Positions 23,701-35,540 of a DNA stretch of 64,000 bases are shown one piece after another. Location: positions 16,747,570 through 16,811,569 of the forward strand of contig OZ023186.1 of NCBI GenBank assembly GCA_963995505.1, read 5' to 3'. The stretch's first letter is position 1. Every line of letters starts with the position of its first letter. Origin of the DNA: Hypericum androsaemum. Its lineage: Eukaryota > Streptophyta > Magnoliopsida > Malpighiales > Hypericaceae. Position numbers and translations under genes: made by a program. The notes below the pieces were generated by a model. The model saw only the letters and a program-made list of their open reading frames with translations, was not told where the DNA came from and ran no database searches.

Positions 23701-25885
23701 TCAAACTTCGGCAAAACACATTACACTCTCAGATTCTTTACATAAAGAATGTTAGAAGAAATCCTTGTCTGAAAATTTGACAGAATGACAGAAACAACGC
23801 CCACGTTGGAAAGCTTGGTTGCTTATGAGAGAGAAGTACAACAAATATTGGCCAAAAATCAGGATCATCAGGTGATTTGTGTTAAATTATCATCAGCAGT
23901 AATACGGCAAAAGGAAATACCAAGTGATTAACGTACGTCCATAAACATAAAATATCGTAAAATATCAGAGTGGTAAATTTTTATGAGAAAAAACTCAGTA
24001 TCCCTAAATAAGTCAGAAAACTAAAATTCGTAACCTAACCTTGATCATCGAGTTTGTTTCCAGTGAGCTTCCACACAGACATCGAACCAAATAGAGATTT
24101 TCATTTTCTCCTTTTACTTTGGTGGTACTGCTCTCCAGCACACCTTGTCCCTTTGATGCCAATTCAGTAGCCCCAGAAACCTGCATTTTTCTGATCACAG
24201 GGCGGAAAACACAAATCAACAAAACCGAGCAAAATTATACAATGGAAACCTACAAAATCACGAACCCTTCAAAGGAAACAACAAAGGATTGGAGGTGTTA
24301 CGTAAAAAAAGAATGGAAAAAAGAAAGATGATGAGAACATGAACTTTAAAAAACCAACAGGATTAAAACGTACAAATCTCATTACATAAAAGAATTTGCT
24401 GAAGATAATGCGATGGTTTACCTATAAATGTCATCCACTTGCTTAGCAACTTCTTCCTTGCTAATTGTATTCTTCTTTGTGCACACCCCGGCAGCTGAAA
24501 AGAGCATGGCAAACCAAAAAGATAATTCTGCTGCGAAAGCTAAAAGCATGAAATTAACCCACAGCTGTAGTCGACAAGAATGAAATGTAGAAAGCTGGGG
24601 ATTATAGGATATCTACCAAAGCTAGGAAGAAAACACTATCCACATGCTCTATGAATCATGCAAAACGAAGTGTCCTCGCAGAAAATAAACTAAAGGACCT
24701 CATAATAGTGATGGCACGAGCAAGAAAAGGCAGGAATAGGTTGCACCGAAAACAGATATTAAATATTAATATGAAATATGGGAAGATAAGGCAGGCAACT
24801 TTAGAAAATAAGAGAGCAACACAAAATCAACACTTGATTCACCATTTTCCAAGAGAAACGAAGTCGCCCACCTTCATTCACACTAAAATGGAAAGATGAA
24901 CGCAAATTAAACCGCTCATATAGCCAGCAGAATTAAAACAAAAGTCATTACCTTGCTCATCCGGAAGAACAGACAATATTCGTTCAACAAGGTCCTATAC
25001 ATGAAAAAAGAATTTCAGTAAGTATTGTTACAATGTTAGGCCAATCCATCAAAACAACAATTTGTTGCTTAGAAATCTTTTATATGCATGTTACGCAGAG
25101 AAAGGAGATAATAAGAAGAAAAAAAATCAGCAGGAAAAGCTAAATAGACAATCACACAAAGAAATTAGACATGTATATTTCAGTATCCAACATAAGTAAA
25201 TGGCATTAAGTAATCTGTAATATAAAAGATGCAAAAGCCTATCTCAACACTAAGAAAGTGTGCAATGGCACTGGCCAAAAAATTGAGTTTAACCTGCTTC
25301 TTCCCTTGCTTTGACATCCCAAACGTAGTAAGCACATCCTTCAGCTCCTTTATCCGAAAATACTCCAATTTATCCTGCATGATATTACAGCAACATTCAT
25401 TCTTTGAACAAACAGAATGCTGAAATTAAACTATGGATAAATGAAGGTCCACTTCCGACCCATAAACTAAACCAATCTGTGACTCAACTTTAAACAAAAC
25501 ACTCAAATTTCATGGCATTAAGCACACAAGCAAATCATATTAAGCGCAAACAATAAATGTGCGAACAGCGCATCTCACGCAGAAAAGCGAGTCATCTCAT
25601 GCCAGATTTTTGCCTTGCCAGGCACACGGGATGACACAGAGGCATGTGCAAAATTCGACGCTCTTCAATCCAACATAGAAAAGAAACAGGATACGAGAAC
25701 CGACTATCCACAGTGGCTCGAGCCATACTAAGCTCACAAGCACAATCCATTTCACTCTCCTACTGATTACAACCAATAGCTAATCCAGCATCAAAAGCAT
25801 CACACACAAGAGAAACCGAAACCGAACTTCGAATTAGAAAAGGCAGAAACCGCAAATTTACCCGGCAACTAGCTACCAAATCCAT
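17765..25885 (-). CDS. SIZ1: E3 SUMO-protein ligase SIZ1
   Basis: Sixteen exons join in frame (873 residues): 25885-25862, 25374-25294, 24994-24952, 24494-24422, 24190-24040, 23360-23233, 22313-22245, 21511-21424, 21317-21242, 20777-20704, 20616-20509, 20118-19957, 19617-19513, 19433-19353, 19269-18054 and 17907-17765. The protein moves SUMO from its E2 to nuclear targets; in Arabidopsis it acts in phosphate, cold, heat, ABA and salicylate responses. Domains in order: SAP (about 1-50), PHD finger (C111, C113, C125, C130, H135, C138, C157, C160), PINIT (about 165-330), SP-RING (C358, C374, H376, C379, C397, C400), a SUMO-interacting motif [10 protein letters not shown] (from about 598) and a conserved C-terminal '[12 protein letters not shown]' tail. 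Consensus SUMO-acceptor sites VKGE (K100) and VKQE (K485) are kept. One oddity: position 133 is Arg where plant SIZ1 proteins normally have the PHD Trp. The frame running past 18054 into a stop at 18034 is intron read-through. Confidence 0.96.
21581..21938. repeat. 178-bp tandem duplication in a SIZ1 intron
   Basis: 21581-21758 and 21759-about 21938 are two adjacent copies, both opening CCATATAAGTGATTCGAATT and sharing GGACGTAAAACGAACAAAA and TTCTTTAAATCCACAG. They differ by scattered substitutions and short indels. They lie wholly in the intron between coding exons 7 and 8, so the reading frame is untouched. Confidence 0.85.
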
Positions 25886-26166
25886 CTCCCTTCTCCTCCT
25901 CCGTCCTCTTCTCCTCTCCACTCAAAATCCGGAGCCGCTAAACCATCGATCACACTTCATCATTTCGAGAAAACAAACAACCTCAGCTCAACTAGTAACC
26001 GAAAAAAATAAAAATAAAAAACAAAATCCAGTTAGAAGGACGACACGAAATTAAGAAGACCTCACGAGTTACGTAGATTCGTAATTGAGCCGGTGAAGAA
26101 GCTCGGCGGCTCCGAGGAATTGGGGTTTCCAATCGCCGACTCGATCACTTTCGTTTGGTTAAACTT
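25886..26166 (-). promoter_or_regulatory. SIZ1 5' leader region
   Basis: CT-rich then mixed sequence between the SIZ1 start codon (25885) and the TATA-like box. It probably contains the 5' untranslated region. A GAG/GTCTTC junction near 26060 could be a leader intron donor, which I could not confirm. Confidence 0.45.
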
Positions 26167-26177
26167 TTTTTATATAT
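26167..26177 (-). promoter_or_regulatory. TATA box of SIZ1
   Basis: On the minus strand this reads TATATATAAAA, about 280 bp upstream of the SIZ1 ATG. A start of transcription near 26135-26145 would follow from usual spacing. Upstream DNA (26200-26450) is GC-rich. Confidence 0.6.
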
Positions 26178-26569
26178 AATTTCGGGGAAGGGAGAGGTAA
26201 ATTATACGCGTCGTCTCCTTCCTCCCGTGGACGAGAGAAGAGGGGAAAAGGAGGAGGAAGGGGGTTGGGGGTCCCCGGACGTATCGGCGATTATGAAATC
26301 CGGTTAAGAAACGGGAAACGGGTCCGGGGCTACGCTCGGGTGCGGGCGATCCCTCGTTTGTTTTTCTTCGGGGTGTTGTGATGCACGCCGTTACGTACGT
26401 TGCTCCTCCGTCCGTTCACACTTTCTTTTGTGTTTTCCTTTCGCCGGGGAGGTTTTATGTTTTATACTACCCATTAATTCGGATAAAATCGGATGGAATT
26501 TTATGTTTTAATATTAGTATATTTTTAAGGATCCAACTCAAACTCAAGATATAGTTAAGTGAGAACAAT

Positions 26570-26990
26570 GTTATTGAGGTATGTTCGCTCTTGGACTCAG
26601 GTATGTTCGCTTTGAATCTGATTGCTTACCCCTTGTTCAAGCTATGAAAAGACAGGTACCAGATAGAAGTGACTTGGCCTTGCAGGTTGAGGATTGTATT
26701 GAGGCGGCCAAGGGCTTGGAGGATTGCTCGTTTGGCTTCATCAGGCGCGGTAGAAATAGAGCTGCACATATGCTTACGAAGCTCTAGATGATGGATGAGA
26801 TGCAATTCCAATTCTTCTCTTTCCTCCTCCGATTTTGGCAGATATCTTGGCATAAGAGCGGGTTGCAGACACCGACTCGGATTGGGTTCAAGGATGATTG
26901 TCACCTTGTTTTTGCATTTTTCGGGGGTGGGGCGGGTTGGTAGACTTCAGGTGCAGGGTGGGGTTTTTTTTTTGTTTCTTTGAGAATAGT
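26570..26990 (+). mobile_element. LINE 3' fragment with RNase H tail
   Basis: The frame 26581-26787 encodes 68 residues that resemble the end of the RNase H-like (RVT_3) domain at the C-terminus of plant L1-type LINE ORF2. The pattern is VRFESDCLPLVQAM (the D..pLV motif), a Leu-rich helix, then FIRRGRNRAAHMLTKL (the R..N..AH.LA motif). The stop codon is in the usual place, and 200 bp of untranslated tail ending near a T/G-rich run follows. Everything upstream of RNase H is missing, typical of 5' truncation. It lies head to head with SIZ1. Confidence 0.75.
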
Positions 26991-27145
26991 TGTATCAGGG
27001 GCAACACATGTCAAAATTTTATAAAATTTTTAACTATTAACTATATTGAATCTTATTTATGAAATTTTCCTAGTTCGGACTCAAAGTCAATGTTTTCATT
27101 CTTCACTGACCACTTGCGCAGTTGATGTGAATATAGAAATTTTAA

Positions 27146-28195
27146 GAGTAAATTATTCTCAGAACCCTGAAGTTTGACATATTTTTCTCTCACATCCCTG
27201 TATTTTTGAAATAGATTAAAACGTTTCCATAATTTGACGAAATTATACTCTGAGGTCCCTATAATTGGAATCAAAATTTTTCTCCGGCGAAGAGCTATGT
27301 GAAAAGACAAAAATGCCCCCACTTAAAAAGAAAATAACACTCTCTCCTCCCTCCTTTTCTCTCTCGGCCTCAACCTCAATGAGAACCTTCTCCTCCTAAC
27401 ACCACCACCACAAACACCTCCTCTCCTCCCCAAACGGGTCGAACAGGTCAGGTAGTTTGAGATGAAATTGCAGCCAGAATCATAGCTGCCTACATCAGCG
27501 GTGGCGTAGAATAGGTTAGGTAGTTCGAGCCAAAATCGCAGCCGGACATCGAACAGGTCATCGTCGCCTTGGTCTCGGGGACATCGGTGATGGCCTTGGC
27601 CTCGGGGACATCGGCAGCCGCGCGACAGTAACTGTATTTTTGAAGGTGTCCTCATCGACGACCAGGTCGGCCGGGTTCATCCTGAACGCCAGCGACTGGG
27701 TCCCACTATCGCCACCTCCTCCTCCCGATGCCCCACTTGTGTTTGGCAGCTGGTCTCTGATTCGATCTGGTATCCAATGAGGAAGTGGGGGGCCCCGCCA
27801 GTGGGTTTCGTTACGATGATAGTTGAAGTAGTGAAAGGAGAGGGAAGCATCGAGTTTCGCTGGAGGGGGCCACTAAACTTGTCCCGGTAGCAGAGCCAGC
27901 GTCAGATGTAGGCGGCCTTCATGTCGGTGAGGGGGACATAGCTCTTCGCCGCAGAGAGTGTGTTTTTCGCCGGTGAGGGGGTCATAGCTCTTCATCAGTG
28001 AGTGTTTTTTTCTTTTTAAGTGAAGGGTATTTCTGTTTTTTCACATAGCTCTTCGCCGGAAAAAATTCCAATTCTGACTTCAGGACTCCAGAGTATAATT
28101 TTGCCAAACTGTAGGAATGTTTTAATCTATTTCGAAAATATAGGGGTATGATAGAAGAATATGTCAAATTGCAGGGTCCTACGAGTAATTTAACC
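27146..28195. mobile_element. Long-TIR MULE family member D
   Basis: A perfect 9-bp target duplication, aaattttaa, lies at 27137-27145 and 28196-28204. The TIRs, about 180 bp each, start GAGTAAATTATTCTCAGAACC and, reverse-complemented, GGTTAAATTACTCGTAGGACC. They share inner blocks such as CACATAGCTCTTCGCCGG. The interior is GC-rich. On the minus strand about 27650-27790 keeps an uninterrupted coding-like stretch (SGGGGGDSGTQSLAFRMN), probably captured gene sequence that I could not name. No transposase. Confidence 0.88.
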
Positions 28196-28204
28196 AAATT
28201 TTAA

Positions 28205-29514
28205 TTTAGCTCAAGTTGATGGGCCCTTTTTTTGTTGGCGGTGACGGTAATTTCCTTAATGGTGCGGTGTAGGAGAGCGTCAATCTTTTCAAAAAAAAAT
28301 TTAACATTTCGCAAACTTACTATTTAGTTTTTTTTATATATCACATATCGATTAAAACCTCTAATCCTAATTTTAATTGAGCATTATTTTTAAAATTCGA
28401 GAAATCTTTTGTAACAACTATTTTTTAACATCTTCCAAGAACTATTTAATACATGCTATTTAGTTAAGACTAAGATCAAGATTATAGATTAAGGACCACG
28501 AAATCGAAACCCGAGGGAAAAGTCCAACAAGGTGACGTGGTATTTGACAAAGTCAAATAAGTTGACTTGGTTTGATGATCTCGTGATTTTATTAGTTTTT
28601 CAAATAATCTACAATTTTCTTACTAAAAAACAAACTACATTTTATTTAAAGATGTTAACATAGCTACTATTTATTTCTTTGGAAAATTTTGTCAAATTTG
28701 ATTCGAGCAAGTATTAGTTGATTCGGTAAATTTTTGGATAGTAAATGATATAATTTTTGTTAATAGTTATTAATTTAAGAGCTCACACCATAAACTTCTT
28801 TTATCTTACCAAAAAATCAATTTTCTCTTAAATAAAATTGTAGAATCGGGACATGAATATGTTTGATTTTTTTCGACATTTAAAAAAAAATCCAAACCAC
28901 GACACCTTTTCTTACTTCCATAAAATGTTTAGCCGTCTATTTCGACTTTGGACTTTTTCCTTTTGTTTATCACCAACGTGACCTATCTATCTATTACCAA
29001 CGTGGTATCTAATAAAATACCAATGAGATTGTTATTTTAATTTAATAAGATTTTGAATTCGAGTCTTTAAAAATACAAGAGTGTTAAATATTTGTTGTGA
29101 GAATTTTGATATCTTTCAAAAAATTTACCTAACATGAATATGAAATAATCGATCTAATAGACCAAAACATGACCTATCTAAGTGGGGACAAATTTACAAA
29201 TTAGTATATAATTTCTCTATTTTTTATACTTGTCCGCACCGGTTTTAGACATTTTATCCCGGTAAATTAATATTTTCCGCAAAATTATTTCACTTTTCTG
29301 ACCTGTTCTACAAAGTAGATTAAATCGGTAAAAAAATTTATATTGAAAGATCGTGTTTCAATTCATTAATAAAATAAATTATTTATTTGGTTCAATATAT
29401 CTCAACCAATCAACGGTAACAAAATATCCCCTTTCCACTAAATCCTGCATCTATTTCACAAATTGATACGTGGGAAAAAAATCGTAATCTTTGTATAATA
29501 AATTATCATCCACA
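28205..29514. other. AT-rich spacer
   Basis: No coding content recognised. Very AT-rich with long A and T runs; repeat debris such as the 'gaattcgagtctttaaaaatacaagagt' type near 29052 echoes 2710-2750. Confidence 0.4.
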
Positions 29515-30075
29515 TTGATACAACTCCTTTTCTTACACGGCAAAGATTTGCTGAATTGATAAAAATATTTATACTCTTTCCAATATGAAGAAATTTTTTC
29601 TTCCAACATTGACAACGACATCAAAGTATGCTTTTTGACTTATATATAAAATAGAGTCGAATTAGATAAAGGTGAATGGGGAAGGTAGGCCAGGCCGAAT
29701 AAAATCGCCCAACCCACGATTTTGATAACGACAATTTGAACCGTGGCTAAGGTTTTTGGAATCAAGAAAGTTCTAGTTCTATTTTTAGGGAACCGTTTTA
29801 ATCATGGAATCATGAAATCGAGGGTTTCAGAACCGCAGAACCAGGTCATTTGATTCCTTAGAAACTAAAAATGGAATTTTTTTTTCTAAATGGGTTTCAT
29901 CTCTTCTGAGAGCAAACTTCCCTTGAGAGGGCTTTTCCACTCGATTTTTCTCCCTCTTAGTATATCACCTGGTTAGGAACCTAGTGACTGTAATAGTAAA
30001 ATCTTTTGGGCAGTATAGTTTAGTGGGGTTGGGTAGAGTTTTTAGGGTTTTTCTTAAGTCAGGAAGTTGGACGAA
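29515..30075 (+). repeat. First copy of a 3.4-kb-offset direct repeat (element plus LINE 5' leader)
   Basis: About 29515-30075 aligns with about 32912-33490. Shared blocks include CTTCCAACATTGACAACGAC, GGTGAATGGGGAAGGTAGGC and TTTAGTGGGGTTGGGTAG. The repeat crosses the junction between an older host element and the 5' leader of a LINE. The LINE side begins near 29885, and the host-element sequence resumes after 34612. Confidence 0.75.
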
Positions 30076-30430
30076 GCGAGTGGTGAGGAGTGGGAATTCA
30101 TATGGTAGGGAGAGACGAAGAGAATGTGCGACCTTCTGATGGATGGAGCGATAGACAGGGGGCAGGAGATCGGTGGAAGGGGAAGGCGGCTGTGGAGGAT
30201 GAAAGAGTAAATGTTTGACGGAGTATGAGCGGTGATCTCGGACGTGGAAGGTGGATCATCATACGAGAGGATGGGGCTGGAGAGGGAGATGGGAGAAGGA
30301 TGGAATCAGCAATTACTCATGGAGAGGAAGGGAGGTTAACTGCAGGGGAGAATGGTTTCTTGCTGAGGGTTACCGACTGCGGCTGTTACAGGTAACAACC
30401 TTGATATTCTCGACCTACCGATAGAGCTGT

Positions 30431-31880
30431 TTGATCATGGTGAATCTTTCAACAAAGGGATCGATGATCGGATCGGTATGGTCCGAGAAGTCCTTTAACT
30501 CAAAGTCTTTTGTGGATATGATGACTAACTTGTGGCAGCCTAAATACGGAATAGAGATCACTGAGATTGGTACCAACAAGTACTTGTTCCAATTTGCTGA
30601 GAGAAAGGACATGCTCCGAGTGTTACGGGATCAACCATGACACTTTGATAGATAAGTTATTCTACTTCGAGAGGTCAATTAGGAAGACTAGTTGGCTGCT
30701 ATTAAACTCGATTTCACTAGAATATTGGGGAGGCTTTCAGTTCTTCTCCTGCGGGTCAAATGTCTCCCAACCGTGATGTTCATCAGTATGTGATGCTAGT
30801 TAATGGTGGAGTTAATGATATCCAGTTGGGCATCTCCTTCATGGTCTTTTTTAATATTGATCTCCATCGTACAGAACCCATCTCCACCTCATGCCCTACT
30901 AATATAGTCCCAAACTTGGAGACCAAAGATCTACACTCTAAACCTAACCCTGAAGTCACCTTCACTCCACAACCTACCCCAGTTATACCCTTCCCGATCA
31001 CCAAATATGTGCCTCCATCTTCGATTAGTGGATGCATCCATACCCTCCCATGACACTCTTATTACATCCCCTACCTATATCCCAGCAACCCGACCCACCA
31101 TCACCATCATACTCCCACCAACAAAGAACCCAGCTTCTAGCATCCTACTCCACCCCACGCAATCTCCCATCCTTACACCCAAAACAATTGATACCATCAT
31201 AGACCTCAACCCGACCCCTGACCCTCTCCCTACAACTGACCAAACGCTGAATGAAAGTGACCAGGTGATACCTATTATCCCTAGAACGTAGGTTTCTCTT
31301 TGTCGCTATAAGAAATAAGCCAGGAACTTACCATCTTATAGAGACCAGACTATGAAGAATGTTGACAGTGTGGTGTTAGGCAAAATATCTAATTTTATTG
31401 TTGATTTTTCAAAGACCGAGTTAGCAAGAAGCTTGCAGCAACTTTTGAGGGTCAAGGGGATCTTCTAGTCTAGCAGAGGCTGAGGTTCAGCTCTGCCAGT
31501 CACCATGAATGTGTTGTGTTGAAACTGTCGTAGGTTCGGAAGTCCCGAGATAGTTTGCCAGCATAGCAGGCTAGCTAAAGCTTGCAATCGCCTGGACCTC
31601 TTTCTCTCTGAAACAAAGTTTAAGGAAAGAGAGGCTTAACGGTTAAAGTGGAGTGTTGGTTACGAGTGTGTAATTTTTATTTTGTGTTTGGGTGTTAGAA
31701 GAGCAAGAAATGGCAGGTTGGTTTTACTCTGGAGGAGATCCCTGAATGTTCTATTGTTGTCTTTTTCTCGGCATCATATTGATATTGAGATTGGGGATTC
31801 AGAGTTAAAGAGGTTTACATGATTTTATGGTAGGCCATAGATGCCTCCTCCGCAAAAGAGGTTTACAACTGATGTCGAAC
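30431..31880 (+). mobile_element. Decayed L1-type LINE: ORF1 (DUF4283) and ORF2 endonuclease start
   Basis: The frame 30431-30640 resembles the DUF4283 domain that opens plant LINE ORF1 (GSVWSEKSFNSKSFVDMM..LW.PKYGIEITEIGTNKYLFQF). Pro/Thr-rich frames follow to about 31290, as in the ORF1 linker. At about 31505 the pattern MNVLC.NCRRFGSPE, then DLFLSETKF and later LLSFSRHHIDIEI, marks the start of ORF2 endonuclease. Several stops and frameshifts break it. Homology fades near 31880, where S-adenosylmethionine decarboxylase leader sequence begins. Confidence 0.75.
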
Positions 31881-32911
31881 TCACGACACATTTAGAGCCT
31901 CTCAACCCTAAAAAAAATTTAGTCGCCGCCTCCTCCTCCTCTCCCCAAATTAGGGTTTTCGAGATTGGAATTTTTGGCTGTTAGAGAGTTTTTTCTCTTA
32001 GAAGCTCCCGACTTTCGGTGCCTTTGAAGAAGCTAAAGGGGGTCTGCTTGAAGAGTTTTCATCAAGAGTTCCATTTTTTATATTTATCGAAAGAACGAGC
32101 GTGAATGAGCTAATGAAGTCGAAAGGTGGTAAAAAGAAGTCTACTACTAGTAGTAATACCTCTACGAAGCTCCCTTAGGTTACCGCATTAAAGACCTTCA
32201 ACCTGCTAGTGGAATTAAGAAATTCATATCTGCTGTTTACTCCAACTGCGCTCGCAAACCATCCGGATACTTGCTCTGTGCTCTAGCCCCGTATTAGATT
32301 TACATTTTGATTGCGTCTTTAGTTTCTTTTTCTTTTCTGCGTCCATCATTCTCTTGTTTGCTTTTTGGCTGCTGTGGATTATTTGGTATGTGGCAAGATG
32401 ATGGCCTCTCATGTCTCTGCTATTGGATTTGAAGGCTTTGAGAAGAGGCTCGAGATATCTTTCTTTGAGCCTGGTGGGTTTGCTGATCCTGAGGGAAGGG
32501 GCCTTTGTGCTTTGTTCAAGGCTCAATTGGACGAGATTTTGAATCGTGCTGAATGCACTATTGTCGATTCACTCTCAAATGATCATCTTGATTCGTATAT
32601 CCTCTCGGAGTCCAGTCTCTTTGTGTACCCGTACAAGCTTATCATCAAGACTTGTGGTACTACCAAACTGCTCCTGGCTATTCCTGCCATCATCAGACTG
32701 GCCGAGTGCCCGAGTCTATGCTCTAAAGGTTAAGTCTCTGAGGTACACTCGAGGGAGCTTCATATTTCCAGGGGCCCATTCCTTTCTTCACCATTATTTC
32801 TCTAAGGAAGTTGTTGTACTCGATGGTCATTTCACCAAACTTAGGTTGCAGAGCGATGCTTATGTGATGGGCAGTCCTGATGACACCCAAAAGTGGCATG
32901 TCCACTCCGCC
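31881..32911 (+). pseudogene. S-adenosylmethionine decarboxylase retropseudogene with conserved uORF
   Basis: The unit carries a long mRNA-like 5' leader, a conserved upstream ORF and about the first half of a SAMDC proenzyme, with no introns. SAMDC makes decarboxylated AdoMet for spermidine and spermine. The main frame starts at 32398. It keeps [20 protein letters not shown], the Glu-Ser-Ser self-processing site (SESSLFVYP) and the catalytic Cys context [10 protein letters not shown] frameshift near 32705 ends that frame; homology resumes in another frame ([28 protein letters not shown]) and stops at about 32911, where unrelated repeat DNA begins. The C-terminal half is absent, so no enzyme can be made. 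Plant SAMDC genes usually have introns in the leader; their absence here supports a processed copy, probably made by the flanking LINE machinery. Confidence 0.85.
32113..32281 (+). pseudogene. Frameshifted SAMDC conserved uORF
   Basis: The start at 32113 opens MKSKGGKKKS followed by a Ser/Thr-rich run, then hits TAG at 32176-32178. Shifted by one frame from about 32163, the sequence continues YEAPLGYRI, GIKKF and YSNCARKPS, the hallmark end of the SAMDC translational-control uORF, which represses main-ORF translation at high polyamine. One indel therefore broke an originally contiguous peptide. Confidence 0.85.
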
Positions 32912-33490
32912 GTTGATTCGACTCTTTTTCTTACACGACAAAGATTTGTTGAATCGATAAATTTTTTTGTATTCTTTCCAATATGAAGAACATTTTTCTT
33001 CCAACATTGACAACGACATCAAAATATATTTTTTGACTATATATAGAATGGAGTCAAATTACATAAAGGTGAATGGGGAAGGTAGGCCAGGCCAAATGCC
33101 CAACTGACTATTTTGATAATGGGAATTTGAACCGTGGCCAAGGTTTTTGGAATCAATAAAGTTCTAGTTCTGTTTTTACGAAACTGTTTTAATCATGGAA
33201 TCGTGAAATCGACGGTTTCAGAACCGCGGAACTGGGTCATTTGAGTCCTTAGAAACTAAAAGGTAGAATTTCTTATACTAAATGGTCCCTTCTTATTTGC
33301 TAGGGTTAGGGTTTCATCTCTTCTGAGAGCAAGCTTCCCTTTAGAGGACTTTTTCACTCGAGTTTTCTTCCTCTTAGTATACATAACCTTGTTAGGAATT
33401 AGTGACAGTAATAGTAAGATCTCTTGGGCTGTTTAGTTTAGTGGGGTTGGGTAGCATTTTTAGGGTTTTTCTTGAGTTAGGAAGTCGGGG
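32912..33490 (+). repeat. Second copy of the 3.4-kb-offset direct repeat
   Basis: The partner of 29515-30075 (see there). It starts exactly where SAMDC homology ends and leads into a LINE 5' leader that joins directly to LINE 3' sequence. Confidence 0.75.
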
Positions 33491-34612
33491 GCGAAGGAAG
33501 GGGGGATAAGATGATAAAAAGGTCCACTTAAGGAGTTGGTTCCGGAGAGCAGAGGTTGTGTAACTTCTTCTGGGGTGGTTCCGGAGATGATAAAAAGTCC
33601 ACTTAAGGAGTTGGGATAAGATGTGACGGTCTAAAAAGGAAGGGGAGATGGGCTTTCGTCGGCTGGCCAACTTCAACCGAGCTATGTTAGCTAAACAAGC
33701 CTGGCGACTTATATGTTCTCCCACTTCCTTAACGGCTCACATTATAGAGGCGCGTTACTTTCCACGAGGCTCTCTACTTGATGCATCTAGGGGTTATACA
33801 CCAAGTTATGCATGACAGAGAATCATATAGGGTCTTTCTTTGCTTCGAGAAGGGTTGACCTGAAGGGTAAGGGATGGTTCGGAGATCAATATATGGTTCG
33901 ATAGCTGCCTCGGATCACCCTGAGTATCGATACCTGGGCTCGGAAAAATATCAGCAAGTTTCAGACTTACTTGAAGGTACATTCTAGTAGAACCCTGAGC
34001 TTGTGGATTCTATGTTCTCTTCTGTTAACGCACATCGAATTAAATCTATCCATCTAAGCTACCACCACCATCAAGACATGATGCGCTGAAAATTCACTAC
34101 CAATGGAGAGTACTCGATTCAGAGTGGGAACCATATGGACTTTGAGAGGTGGTGGACTTCATCAACTAATCAGGTCACCCATTCGGCCTCACCCAACCTT
34201 TGGTCACTCTGCTGGAAATCCTTTTGTCCTCCACAGCTTAGAATTTTCTTCTGGTGAGCTTTGGACAGTAATTTACCGGTGAGATGCAACTTAAGTTCGA
34301 CGTGGTATGCAGCTGGATGTCCATTGTCCGGTTTGCCAAGATCCAGGGGAGACTATAAAGCACATTTTGGACGATCATTGAAGATTGCCAGGATGAAGCT
34401 GCAGTTTTGGACGAGCACTGCTTAGCTTTTGTTATCGCGAGGCCAACATAGTCGCCCACACGTTTACAAAGCGATGCATATTCACTAGCCCTGATATTAG
34501 TCTGTTTACTTCTCCACCTTCAGAGATGCTTTCTTTCCTTGAATTGGATGTAATGTAAACAGTTTACTTTGATGGTTAAAGAAGATCTGATGTTTCCCTA
34601 AAACAAAAGTGG
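33490..34612 (+). mobile_element. LINE remnant: 3' part of ORF2 (RT end, zf-RVT, RNase H)
   Basis: About 33640-33790 reads GEMGFRRLANFNRAMLAKQAWRLI...ARYFPRGSLLDAS, the conserved region after the reverse transcriptase core of L1-type ORF2. Degraded zf-RVT-like sequence follows (34100-34380), then a short RNase H tail (HCLAFVIA) near 34420. The body is full of stops. The 3' end comes near 34612 in an A-rich stretch followed by 'gtggaatttc', which resembles the sequence before the first LINE junction (atggaatttt, about 29871) and is probably its target duplication. Confidence 0.7.
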
Positions 34613-35540
34613 AATTTCTTTATTTTTTAAATAAATTGAACTGTCGGATCAATCATAACAAGTAATTTCGTGAATTATCCCGAAATTTTGTAGGAAGGTT
34701 GTATTTTCCATATTTTTAGAACCGTAGAACTGCATTTTCTAAGAATTTCAACCAGAGCTTTCTAAACCGTGGTCAGGCCTAACGATACAAGACATTGTCA
34801 AATTCAAAGAAATTTAGAGTTTAAACTCTGACAAATATAATAGTCTAAAATTTACCTTTCATACAAAACAAACTAATAATAAAACCGATAAATGTTTTTT
34901 ATCATACTATGTTTCTTTCATGCGTAACCACTTCAATATCACATAGTTTAACTTGTATTCTATTCAACATATCATAATTTCGGTATAAACCGAAAGACAT
35001 ATCTTGATTTCTAAACATCAATTTAATACCATATATCTTTAAAATCCACCACTTCAATGCTGGCTTACTTTTTGATGGAAGAATTATTAAGAATGTAATA
35101 AATTTGTGTTTCTAAATCATAACCAAGCATAGTACTAAATTGAAACTAAAATTTGGATGGATGTCAACGAATCCTATCTCGATTCTCAGTCGGTGGGTCA
35201 ATTTCCAACTATTACAAAAATGAAAAACTTTATTTTTGAGGAAAACAAAGCTCAAAGTCATCTAAAACCAGGAAGTTTAGGTCCCTCTGCTTAAATTTAA
35301 AATTTAAAAAAATACTAATTTGAAATTTTCCATCTGTCGAACCCCTATCGAGTGGGCGACCGGTCATTCAAATAATATACAGAACATATGACAACCATTG
35401 TCGTTTTTTCCTTGCGTATGCCAAGAAGGGGACATTTCTTGGGCGAAAATTAAAGTAAAGAGAGAAATAATTATAAAAAACCTCCCGAAGAACAAACACA
35501 CACAGAGACAGACCCGAAGAACAATCAATCGCTCACGAAG
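34613..35540. other. Spacer and promoter region of PBG1
   Basis: About 34613-34790 is the continuation of the host element split by the LINE (aaccgtgg.cagg words recur). From 34800 the sequence is AT-rich with no gene seen. The last 100 bp should hold the PBG1 core promoter. Confidence 0.5.
35471..35480 (+). promoter_or_regulatory. TATA-like box of PBG1
   Basis: TTATAAAAAA, 61-70 bp before the PBG1 ATG. The short distance implies a short leader if this box is used. Confidence 0.45.

Noticed and set aside
19957..25374. Separate short minus-strand genes across 19.9-25.4 kb
   Set aside because: They are SIZ1 exons extended into introns; all join in one frame by GT-AG splicing.
32398..32733. 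An active SAMDC gene
   Set aside because: Frameshift near 32705 and loss of the C-terminal half; the uORF is also frameshifted.
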